Shown here one piece after another: positions 55,706 through 64,000 of a DNA stretch of 64,000 nt. The notes under the pieces are model-generated. The model saw only the letters and a list, made by a program, of their open reading frames with translations, searched no databases and was not told the origin of the DNA. The translations under genes and the position numbers were made by a program. This DNA is from Aplectana chamaeleonis. Taxonomy: Eukaryota > Nematoda > Chromadorea > Rhabditida > Cosmocercidae. How positions within the stretch are numbered: the stretch's first letter is position 1; each line of letters begins with the position of its first letter. The stretch is taken from assembly GCA_029168955.1 (NCBI GenBank), contig JAPDOI010000956.1:62001-126000 (forward strand), in the 5' to 3' direction.

Positions 55706-57316
55706 TACAATCCGGCGCATAATTATAGGGACAGTTGAATTTTTGCTGTAATTTTTGCAGCTTCATAACTATAACATTATAGTGTGGGCCATTGGATTTC
55801 TTGGTAAAAAAATATACTCGCAGACCAATTTTCAGCGAGTGGGGCTGTCTCTGGAAGGTTTTTTGCTTGGTTTTGCTCAAAACCCCCATTTTTGATCGCC
55901 GCATAATTATAGGGACACCCATTTTTTTCTTAAATTTTCCAGTTCGACTGGGGTTGTTCAATAGGGAACATTTTCCGTTCCCCATCCATTACTGGTTTCT
56001 ACAATTCCAAAGGCTACGATGCTCTCAAATTCGACCCCCATTTCTGCCCACCACGACTGTGGATTGTCAAACATTGCGAATTCTCGCCAATCTGTACACT
56101 CTGTGAATGTTATAAGCAAGTTCTCCGCACACACACGGAACCGCTGCACATCCGGTAAGGTCAAAGAAGGCCAGTGAACGTGAAAGAAGACTTGTTATAC
56201 GCGAACCTTCGAACTCAAGGGCGACCATCCGCCGGCTACAAGCTCGCTGAGGACTTTCTGTTGGCCGTGACGCGATCCATCGCATCATCGTCAACTTGGA
56301 ATGGCTGCGCCCAGCGAAGATAAAGCCTATTCCGGGAATGAGCGACTCTAACAAGGTGATACGACTCGCTTTAGACAAGAGAACATGGGCCACGAACGGA
56401 AAAGGTGTGAATTTCTTTCATCTTGGCTAGATTATGTTTCATGCTTTATTTCGGCTAGATTATGGGTCCAAGTCGGACTTTCCGACCACAAGAAGTGAAA
56501 GTTGAATGGTCTTCATGGATATGCACATCACTGGAGGGATTTTCGGAAGGACGAATGCTACTTTTCTATAAGGAATTTTGGAGGTGGGAGTCTCATGGTT
56601 TGGAAAGCGCTTTAGGCTTCTGGTGCGGTGGCTACCGCGGCTATTAAAATCAAAACCGATTCATTGACTTCCAGAACCTATTCCAAACGCAATTGGTTCC
56701 ACGTTAAAGGTTTGCGCCTGAGCACGATACACTTTTGAACGGGAAAACGCAGCTGTCCATGCGAGTCGCTCGACCATGGTTTGGTTTCAAGCCAACAGCA
56801 TCTAACAATAAGTACATATGTGACGAGGTGGTCGGCAATCCTAATCCCAGTGGAAACTTTTTAGACATTATTTTGCGTCAGGTGTATGCAAATGGGAAAC
56901 AATATTCCACCGTGCAAGAGCTAAAAAAATGCGGTCATCAACGCCTGGCAAAACATTCCTCAGTCAACGATCAGCAATCACACTTCTTCTATGTCGAATC
57001 GTATTTGTTGCGTTTCCAGAATCGGGTATATCCATTGACCATTAATATATGTTCTAGTATCGCTCCTTTTTTCAGTTTGAAATAAATATGCTAGTGAACA
57101 CGCCAGTGTCCCTGTGATTATGCGACGGTCAAAAATAACAGTTTTCAGCGAAATCAAATGTGAAACCTTATAGACACAATAAAACTCGCTGAAAATTGGT
57201 CTGCAAGTATATTTTTAGCAAGGAGTCTAGTGGTCTTCACTATGATAGTTTAACTACAAAGCAGCGAAAAGTAGAGCAAAAAATCAAGTGCCCCTATAAC
57301 TATGCGACGGACTGTA
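55706..57316 (+). mobile_element. Tc1-like transposon with about 220-bp bipartite TIRs
   Basis: Outer ends TACAATCCGGCGCATAATTA and, reverse-complemented, TACAGTCCGTCGCATAGTTA, with TA at each edge. Each terminal repeat contains a second, inner copy of GCATAATTATAGGGAC (near 55902 and inverted near 57112), plus AGACCAATTTTCAGCGAGT between the two. Paired sites within long TIRs are known as transposase-binding sites in Tc3-like elements. Confidence 0.8.
56040..57095 (+). pseudogene. Tc1-like transposase, heavily decayed
   Basis: Fragments in all three frames align in order with a Tc1-type DDE transposase: an N-terminal helix-turn-helix remnant with RREPSNSRATIRRL-like sequence, then HHWRDFRKDECYFSIRNFGG, GGSLMVWKALGFW, IDFQNLFQTQLV, NAAVHASRSTMVWFQ and NPSGNFLDIILRQVYANGKQ. 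The catalytic positions are gone: the SDEK.F block is destroyed, the QDN block reads GEN, and NPIEN reads NPSGN. Several frameshifts and stops. Clearly inactive. Confidence 0.75.
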
Positions 57317-57646
57317 TATGTATATCAGTTAGTCATCCATAATAAAACAGCGCACTATCCCGTAGCGAGCGCCGATTCCAAGAAGTTATGAGCTTTTTTC
57401 AAGCCCCACAGAAAGGGAAAGGTACCATCAATCACTTTTTTGTGGTGTTTTGAGAAAATTTCCGGATTTGGCTGAAAACTTGTATGTAGAGAATGATTGG
57501 GGCTTTCAGCACTATCATGAGGTCCGTTTGTTGAGGTTCCGAGGTTTGCTGTAGGTTATGGTAGGTACCATGCCATTTAGGAGGCTAGAACGACCTTAGT
57601 TTTACAGAAATCGGCAAATGGATATGGAAGTCGTAATCAGCATCTC
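57317..57646. other. Spacer, no gene seen
   Basis: Nothing recognised between the Tc1-like element and the next hAT-like end. Confidence 0.3.
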
Positions 57647-57752
57647 CAGGGATGTGCGTAATTACGACTAACGACTAACGAAAATTAACGACTAACGAGC
57701 TTTTTTTGGATGTTACGTCTAACGACTAACAAAATGAAAAATATTTCCGTAA

Positions 57753-57891
57753 GGCCTCTTTCAGCGTGCGATCGCCGCTGATCGCCGCGATGGCATGTTT
57801 TGAATGCAGATCGACGTGCGACGCGATCTCGATCGATGCCCATGATTATCATCCCAGCGCGTCGCGCGGCGATCGAACTCTGAAAGAGGCC
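57753..57891. mobile_element. 139-bp PIF/Harbinger-type MITE
   Basis: GGCCTCTTTCAG and CTGAAAGAGGCC ends, each flanked by TAA (57750-57752 and 57892-57894), matching the TWA target of PIF/Harbinger elements. The interior pairs in part (GCGATCGCCGC words). Confidence 0.8.
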
Positions 57892-58066
57892 TAAGCAATC
57901 CCAGAATTAGTTAGAAACTCAATAGTCATTCACATCGCGTTCCAACCGAAGCATTAAGTAGGGAATGGTACATAATTCCCTGTTGGTTGTTCGAGGTGGA
58001 TGGTACAAAATAACCATAGCCTTCACAATTCAATACTTCTACCGACTCTGCTTCGCAATTCTGGAA

Positions 58067-58082
58067 CCCCCCCCCCCCCCCC
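58067..58082 (+). repeat. Poly-C tract, 16 bases
   Basis: Uninterrupted run of 16 C, the longest homopolymer G/C run in the window. Confidence 0.95.
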
Positions 58083-58889
58083 ACATTATGACCCCGACCC
58101 ACCCTTGCGCAAGGGTAGACGCAGCATTTATGCGACCTCGTGCCGCTCGCAAGACTTCATGGTAGGCTAACTAAACAATTTCCGACCCTCACCGGCTCCG
58201 GTGAAGATTTTTACAGAGGGCACTATCAGAGCATAACTGCGCACCGACGGAAACTGTATCCGATGATTGGATTGTGAAGGGAGTCGTCCTCCGATTTTCA
58301 GACATAAAATCGAGATTTCTATAAAGTGGTGCTGGGACCTCTCAGTGGCTGAAAATTCCAATTGAGCGTTAATTTCTTTCGACCTTTCCCCCATTATGGG
58401 GACAAGCTCGAATCGACGCGCGCGCAGAACTCGCAACGCTGAGAAAAAAAAACAATTGGAGCAATGTTGGAGCAGTTCTCCGTGTTGTCACCATGGGGTA
58501 GATTTCATTTAACCTCATATAGAGCAGAACGGCGAATTTCGCACTGAAAAAAGCGAAGAGCTCTAGGTTTCTCATACTGATTCGTTCCTCACCCAAAAAA
58601 AGGACAAGAATCGACAAACACACACTCTCGAGCATAAGGCTTTCACTTATATTTTTAATTATGTATGAGTAGGTTTGCAGTTTGAACTAGGTTCTCCAGC
58701 GATGAATGTTTTGTGTGTTTACAGGCCATGAATTTTTCTGCCTCAACTGCGCTTATTTTTAGAGCCTGGATTTTTAACGACTAGCGAGGATTTTGGCCGG
58801 TTGAACGACTAACGACTAACGAATTAGAAAATTTCCGTTACCCACATCCCTGGGTACAGGCCGTACAAGTGTAATAGCATTGCTATCTC

Positions 58890-59450
58890 GAAGGCAGTGG
58901 TCACGATGAAAAACGATCACGAAAAAGCTACAAAAATCAGCTTAAGTGGAAAACAGCTGAAAAACTATGAAGGTAGCGCGGCGAAAAAAAACGGACTGGA
59001 ATTAGAGTTTCTATGGCTCAGAGATGCCAGTTCGTGCACACGTGCACAGAGCCGCCCAGAAGGATCGCGGTCTCATGCCGAGCAGTCAAAAATCCTCGAC
59101 ATTCAGAAGTAGAAACAAATGCAAATTTACCTATTAAAATCAGTTGAAGGATGAAAGCAAGCACTTCAGCCAATGTTTTTGACTAATTGATTACTTAAAT
59201 ATTCGAGCAGGCAGTTAAAGTTAAGTTAATGAGTAGTTATTGTTCATTGATTGAAATTCAATTTCAAGCCAGCTGATGTTCTTGATATTAGAGATCATCG
59301 ATGCCGATGATGTGGAGTGGGCTCATCCACCAACAAAAGACAAGAAAGTTCAGGCTTCAGATCTGGCCCGAAACAGTGGTTCTTTCGCGATTTTTTCATA
59401 TAGGTCCTACTACTCGAGACCCAGAGAAGGGTTCAGAGAGAAAAAGACCA
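58890..59450. mobile_element. TTAA MITE, GGCAGTGGTCGCGAT family, copy 3, right end lost
   Basis: Starts TCGAAGGCAGTGGTCACGAT and follows 23316-23861 (CAGCTGAAAAACTATGAAGG, GATCATCGATGCCGATGATG) but has no GACCACTGCCTTTAA end; the similarity fades near 59450. Confidence 0.75.
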
Positions 59451-59879
59451 ATACAGCAAGAACGTTATTTCTTAATTTTAAACGAATTTCTTCGGGTTTT
59501 TATGTCATTTCTGAATAACAAGAGCTCCAGCTTCTACTCATGCCACACAAAAAAAGATATCGTTTTAGAGCGTTCATGTTTGCAAGAGAAGCCTTCATCA
59601 GCTAAAAACACAAATTTGAAAACGCCATCGGAAGTACATTAACTGGCATGTACAGTTCGCGTTAGGGCTGCGATGACTAAGCCGGGCGGCGCTGAGTAAA
59701 AGCGGGCGGGGGGCGGCTGTGCCGCGCCGCTTGTATTAGATCGCCCCCGCAAGAGGTGACTCTGCTAGCCTGCTGCCCATATTCCTAGCATATTTCGACT
59801 TCTTCATCCTTAAATATACAGGAATATGGGCAGCAGGGCTGTGCGTAATTACGAATTACGGTTTACGGTTTACGATTTA

Positions 59880-61558
59880 CGAATGACGGGCGTTTTTGGC
59901 AATTTTTTTACGATTTACGAAATTTTGGCCAGAAATCGTAGCGAATCGTAACAAATTGTAACAAATCAAAGGAAATGCGGTGGAGTGAACAATGTAAGTT
60001 AGCGGTAAAGTGCATAGAGAAATGTAGCATTTCTTTCACATTCCTGATATTTGACTACTCTTTGCGATTTCAATTTGCGGTGAAACCTTGCCCTGACATT
60101 TCCAGCCGGGAGTAGTCAGCAGATTGGTCATGGCGAAAACTAACTGTTGATAACGAAGTTCAGGTATGACCAACCGCTCTGCAACTCACATTGACAGGCT
60201 CAAACTTATTATTTGGTTCCGACCTTTCCCACTTCAATATGCGAGACAGGTCGGTGAAGCCGAGCTTCACATTTATTTATCTCCATGGAATGCTTTCGCC
60301 CCATGATGAATACGAGAGAAGCAGACATTTGATGGAGCAACTGACTATATTGGAGTAAATTTCGGTCCGCAGTTGCGGACAACCGCTGTTGCAACACGTA
60401 GTGCGAACAAAATCATGCTGGCACCACGTAGTACTGGCACGGTTAATCTTTGAATATCTTCAAGCTGCAGGGCAGGCTGCAAAGCGGTCTTCTGCAACTG
60501 TGGACGGGAGCTCCACTCCGATATATACATTGAAAATGGGGCTTCGCTCTCAGGAGACGCGACTGACCTACGAAGCAAATAAAAGTTGGAACACAATATA
60601 CCTTTTATTGCAGAATTTCAAGGAGATTTGGAAAACAGCCTTTACCACTCATCCATCTTCAGCTATTGAAAAGTTACCATACATAACGAAAAACAGGTAA
60701 TTCATGAAATGAAATCCGCTAAAGGACCCGGAAAATATTTTTAGCCCGGGAACTCTATTTGACGAAAAGGTCTACGGGGATTTCCGAAATAGCCTCTCTG
60801 GTAGATGCCTATTTCCAAAGGCAGTTAAGATAGAGAAAAAAAAGGGAATTTTCAAATTTCAATTTGAAACAATTACGGCTGCAGAGCCACCAACACACCT
60901 CTTAAAAAAGATTACTGAATGCTTTCAAATTGGATAATTCAAGCAATTTATAATTGCGAAAGAAAAGATTAAGAAATTGTTGAATTGTAAAATCACAGAT
61001 TTGGAGAGAACCTTAAACTTTTTGCATTTTAGGATCCTAAAAATTCTTCCCCTCTCGGACCGCTTTCTCCACCCCAACAACCTGATATTTTTGAAAAGGA
61101 ACGTTTGTAACTCTGTTCGCAGGAATGGTTCACAAATATAGAAGGCAGACTCGATTTCTGCGTAAGAGGATGCTTTTGCAAAAGTACATGTGTCCTCTTC
61201 AGAATGGCCACCTTGTCCATCGATCTCTCCGAATTGGGTTGGCGCAGCGCTCATTCGAAAGAGGATCAAAAACTAAAGCGGTAGGCCGAGATGCGGGTCG
61301 ATTGGTTCCATTTGAGCCGAGAACGGGACGTCGGTGACCGAGGGTCGTTTTTCAAAGCCATAATCACGGGGGTGGCGCTAGGCGGGAAATGCTTCCAGGG
61401 AGGTTTTAACTGTTTAAAAAGAGTTTACATTGAGCATGGTTGTGATCGCGGGCACCTTGAGCCCGAGCGAATGACGATGACTGTGTCTGCCGGGGCGTCG
61501 AAACGGCTAAAAATCATTAGTTTTCACTTTCACCACCTTCATAAATTGGTCTATAATA
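59880..61558. other. Left interior of the hAT-type element, no gene
   Basis: After the TTTACG-rich end the sequence has only short frames (60389-60700, 60925-61269 minus, 61291-61605) without a recognised domain. Confidence 0.4.
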
Positions 61559-62817
61559 CCAGGCCGTCCAATAATTCCTGTCCGAAAATCTTCAAAATTC
61601 TATAGTTTCCCTTAGAAGTGTTATAATATCAGGCAAGTGTAAGAACCTTTTAGAAGGTCCTCCAAAGTTCTACGCTAGGGGTAAATAAGGCGCAGTCGCC
61701 GCGTCTAGCTACCAGTACAAGCTAAAATGGACCAAGGTCGAATTCGTACGTTCGTGTACTACGAGTGGCTGCTGGGCAACGACACGGGCACCGCGGTCGC
61801 CAACATCTGCAGAGCGTGCATGGAGGATGCAGTGTCCCAACGCACAGTCAGCCGCTGTTTCAATCGTTTCGAGAGCGGCGACACGAGCCTCGAGGACAGG
61901 CAGCACAGCGGGAGGCCTTCTACGGTGGATGATGACGAAGTCCGTCACTGTATCAAGGAGAAGCCGGAAGCCACCACCCGTGAACTGGCGACGACGCTCG
62001 GCTGCAGCAAGTCCACCATCCACAATCGACTCAACTTACTCGGCTACCACAAAGTTCTGGCCCGTTGAATCCCCCACCGTCTGCCGGACGCCACCAAGCA
62101 GAGCCGCGTGGCCGTCTGCCAGTCCCTCCTCCTTCGTCCGCATCGCAAGGAGTTTCTCGAGGACCTGGTCACTGGGGATAAGAGCTGGGTCCTCTACGAC
62201 AACGTCGCCCGCCGTGCCGTCTGGATCCCGCGCGGAGAAGAGCCGCCGACGACGCCGAAAGCCGACCTGCACCCGCTGAAGATCATGCTCTGCTGCTGGT
62301 GGGACACCAAGGGCATGCTGTACTTCGAGCTGCTCCCGCAAGGCAGGACGGTCACCGATTCCATCTACACCGATCAGCTCGAGAAAAAAGCCGCCGGCAT
62401 CCGAGAAAAGCGTCCCCGATGGGCCTCGGTCCACCTGCTGCACGACAACGCGCGCCCCCACGTGGCGAAGAAGACCCAGCAGAAGTTGGCGACGCTCGGC
62501 TGGGAGACGGTTGCCCATCCGCCGTATTCCCCGGACCTCGCCCCCTCCGACTACCACTTGTTCCGCCCGCTGAAGCACCATTTGGCCGGAAGAAAATTCA
62601 CCAACTACGACAACCTAGAATCCGACATCGCGGACTTCTTCGAGTCGCAGCCCCCGGGGTTCTGCGCGAAGGGCATCGGCGACCTGCCCAATCGATGGAC
62701 CACTGTTGTGGATAACTGTGGTGATTATATTGTTGATTAGACTTGTTTTTCAATAGAGTTGAAAAAAATTAAAAATGGTGAAATTTTTAGACAAGAAAGA
62801 ATTATTGGACAGCCTGG
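61559..62817 (+). mobile_element. mariner transposon, complete, TA-flanked
   Basis: Terminal repeats CCAGGCCGTCCAATAATTCC and, reverse-complemented, CCAGGCTGTCCAATAATTCT; TA on both sides (61557-61558 and 62818-62819). 1259 bp, the usual mariner size. Its coding part is GC-rich (about 60 percent or more by eye) in an AT-rich setting. Confidence 0.95.
61727..62740 (+). pseudogene. mariner transposase with a single in-frame TGA
   Basis: A DDD transposase that would cut at the TIRs and insert at TA. The frame is continuous over 337 codons except a TGA at codon 114 (62066-62068), where the context is LAR-stop-IPHRLPD and Trp is conserved in relatives. The N-terminal half has two helix-turn-helix regions (SQRTVSRCFNRFESGDTSLE; TTRELATTLGCSKSTIHNRL). 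The catalytic triad is intact: D151 (VTGDKSW), D240 (LLHDNARPH) and D275 (YSPDLAPSDYHLF), the last pair 34 residues apart as in mariner. The WVPH-type linker lies at the stop. The start at 61727 gives the normal MDQ-type N-terminus. A hookworm mariner (bandit) is known, and this may be kin; I could not compare them. Confidence 0.9.
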
Positions 62818-62819
62818 TA

Positions 62820-63480
62820 CTTGTGTATGACTCGTCCTAGACCTGCACGGTTGATATGAAGTCAAATATTTACACCCATTTTAATGTATAGCTTCAGTTT
62901 TCGCACACTCGATTGATTGTGTTAACCCTATATGCCTTGTTTGCCGACTAAGACATGTGTGAGCTCAAAATGAAGAGCTCTCGATGCTAATTCTAAGTAT
63001 GCCCCTTGACAACCCAAACGGACCACTTTGAACGAAGTTATGAGGAAGCGGCGCTTTCCGGCGGAAAAAAGCGCCGAAAACGACGTTTTTCCCAAAGTCG
63101 CGGGCGGTATTGTATCATTCCTTTAAAAGATTGAGCCAAAAACTGTCGAACCGCAAATTGTTTTCTCATCACTTTGTGGCCCTCCTGGGCTTCCAATAAA
63201 CCATGTTTGGTAAGCTATGATTCTCTATTTCTCGTATTCAAAAATGGGCAAAACGTGGCACAGGTTTGGCGCTTAATTAGGCTCAGAGTTTTCGTTTTGT
63301 CTATTAAAGTCGTCTCTATCCTCTGTACTGAATATTTCTTGGAGTACTGCTCACAGCAGTGTTATTTTGAAATCATAATTCAAACCTCCTTCGATAAGGA
63401 AACCCATTACCACTGATAAGCTGTGGTGTTTCCACATCGAATGAGGCTTGAGTTATTTGTGGGCTGATTACTCATTATCA
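62820..63480. other. Right interior of the hAT-type element, no gene
   Basis: Short frame at 63174-63416 only; no domain recognised. The ACGAATTACG-rich right end follows from 63480. Confidence 0.4.
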
Positions 63481-63600
63481 CTTACGAATTACGAATTACG
63501 ATTTACGAATTACAAGGATTTCGAAATTTACGATTAACGATTTACGAAATTACAAAAATCAGTTACGCATAGCCCTGATGGGCAGTAGGCTGGCGAAAAC

Positions 63601-64000
63601 ACTTGAATAACAGTGAAGGGCAATCTCATACACGCTGCGCGCTGAAGTTTTCGATAATGTTACGGGCAGGTTAAAATGCTAAAATCATGTTTCGATGGTC
63701 CTTATGAGCTTATAGAAATTTGCAGTATAGTTATCGTTAGTTACGAATAGCGCTATTCGGCAGGCAACCTAGTAGACGTCGGAAGCGTGACAAATATTTT
63801 CAGGAGCAACTAACTGAAAGGCTTTTGCAACCTCTTCCTTTATTGATCAGTTTCATCGTTTTCCACCCTTCACTTTGCTCGTGCGTTACACATCCTTTCT
63901 CAAATCTGTTTTCCACTGCCTATTAAATTTCCTGTTAGAAACCTGTTGTTTGTGTTAATTTTGAGACCAGGAAGCAAGCACGAGTAAAAAAACAGCGTGT
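63601..64000. other. Right edge, no gene seen
   Basis: AT-rich, without recognisable repeats or coding content. Confidence 0.3.

Larger units (their letters stand above)
57647..58852. mobile_element. hAT-like element, no target duplication
   Basis: Left CAGGGATGTGCGTAATTACG, right reverse-complemented CAGGGATGTGGGTAACGGAA. Both ends carry ACGACTAACGACTAACGA words. Flanking octamers AGCATCTC and GGTACAGG do not match, so the ends may come from rearrangement or two insertions. The interior has a PIF-type MITE and a 16-C tract. Confidence 0.6.
59834..63577. mobile_element. 3.7-kb hAT-type element with exact 8-bp duplication, contains a mariner
   Basis: Left CAGGGCTGTGCGTAATTACG; right reverse-complemented CAGGGCTATGCGTAACTGAT; flanked by ATGGGCAG at 59826-59833 and 63578-63585. 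Both subterminal regions are arrays of TTTACGAATTACG words. Without the mariner (1.26 kb) it is about 2.5 kb and shows no hAT transposase. Termini closely resemble 9802-14406, so both may use one transposase source. Confidence 0.9.
59767..63600. mobile_element. Foldback element split by a hAT-type element
   Basis: GCTAGCCTGCTGCCCATATT (left, 59767) pairs with AGGAATATGGGCAG (59820-59833) plus TAGGCTGGC (63586-63594), which are joined once the 59834-63577 insertion is taken out. The loop holds TAGCATATTTCGACTTC. Confidence 0.7.

Noticed and set aside
57647..58852. Clean single hAT insertion
   Set aside because: The ends match, but the flanking octamers do not, so I list it only as hAT-like.
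62036..62581. 181-codon minus-strand frame and 138-codon alternate plus frame
   Set aside because: Shadows of the GC-rich mariner transposase frame.

Overview
The window looks like transposon-dense, gene-poor eukaryotic DNA from a strongylid (hookworm-like) nematode. Three things point there: a 21-of-22-base match to the conserved nematode spliced leader SL1 at 28923-28944, degenerate RTE-, CR1- and Penelope-type retroelements plus a Tc1-like element with Tc1-like transposase signatures, and a mariner at 61559-62817 of the type known from hookworms. The genus is inference. I found no convincing host protein-coding exon; nearly every long reading frame belongs to a mobile element, to a tandem repeat, or is chance.

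Layout. 1-1590 is a 57-bp minisatellite. 1874-6791 is a hAT-like element carrying two head-to-head Penelope-like retroelement copies (RT plus GIY-YIG nuclease) as a large inverted repeat. 7070-7530 is a foldback MITE at TTAA. 9802-14406 is a 4.6-kb non-coding hAT-type element with an exact 8-bp target duplication and several nested repeats. 14950-23900 holds foldback elements, a tRNA-Gly-like SINE candidate with a second headless copy, and three full MITEs of the TTAA class. 24240-26350 is a CR1-like LINE split by a 232-bp palindrome. 26974-27800 is a foldback element with a smaller foldback inside one arm. 28190-30075 is a second copy of the 11.7-13.0 kb repeat, split by a precise 653-bp insertion (28401-29053) that resembles a solo LTR and contains a row of GNRA-loop hairpins, a TATA-like box and the SL1 sequence.

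30-43 kb is a mosaic of foldback and TTAA MITEs, hAT MITEs (one with an exact 8-bp duplication), and a truncated RTE-type retroelement on the minus strand. 43345-47458 is a nested stack: one TTAA MITE interrupted by a second TTAA element that contains an almost full-length RTE-type retroelement, itself interrupted by a MITE fragment. 47.5-53.7 kb is repeats without genes. 53732-55148 is a foldback element whose edge was hit by a 43-bp-repeat element with an 8-bp duplication. 55706-57316 is a dead Tc1-like transposon with long bipartite terminal repeats. 57647-58852 is a hAT-like element with a PIF/Harbinger-type MITE inside. 59767-63600 is a three-level nest: foldback, then hAT-type element (exact 8-bp duplication), then a mariner with all three catalytic aspartates and one in-frame stop.

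The strongest candidates for something undescribed are the SL1-bearing LTR-like insertion with its serial GNRA hairpins, and the population of non-autonomous elements with clean target duplications but no visible transposase. These calls come from reading the sequence by eye; no alignment or database search was run.
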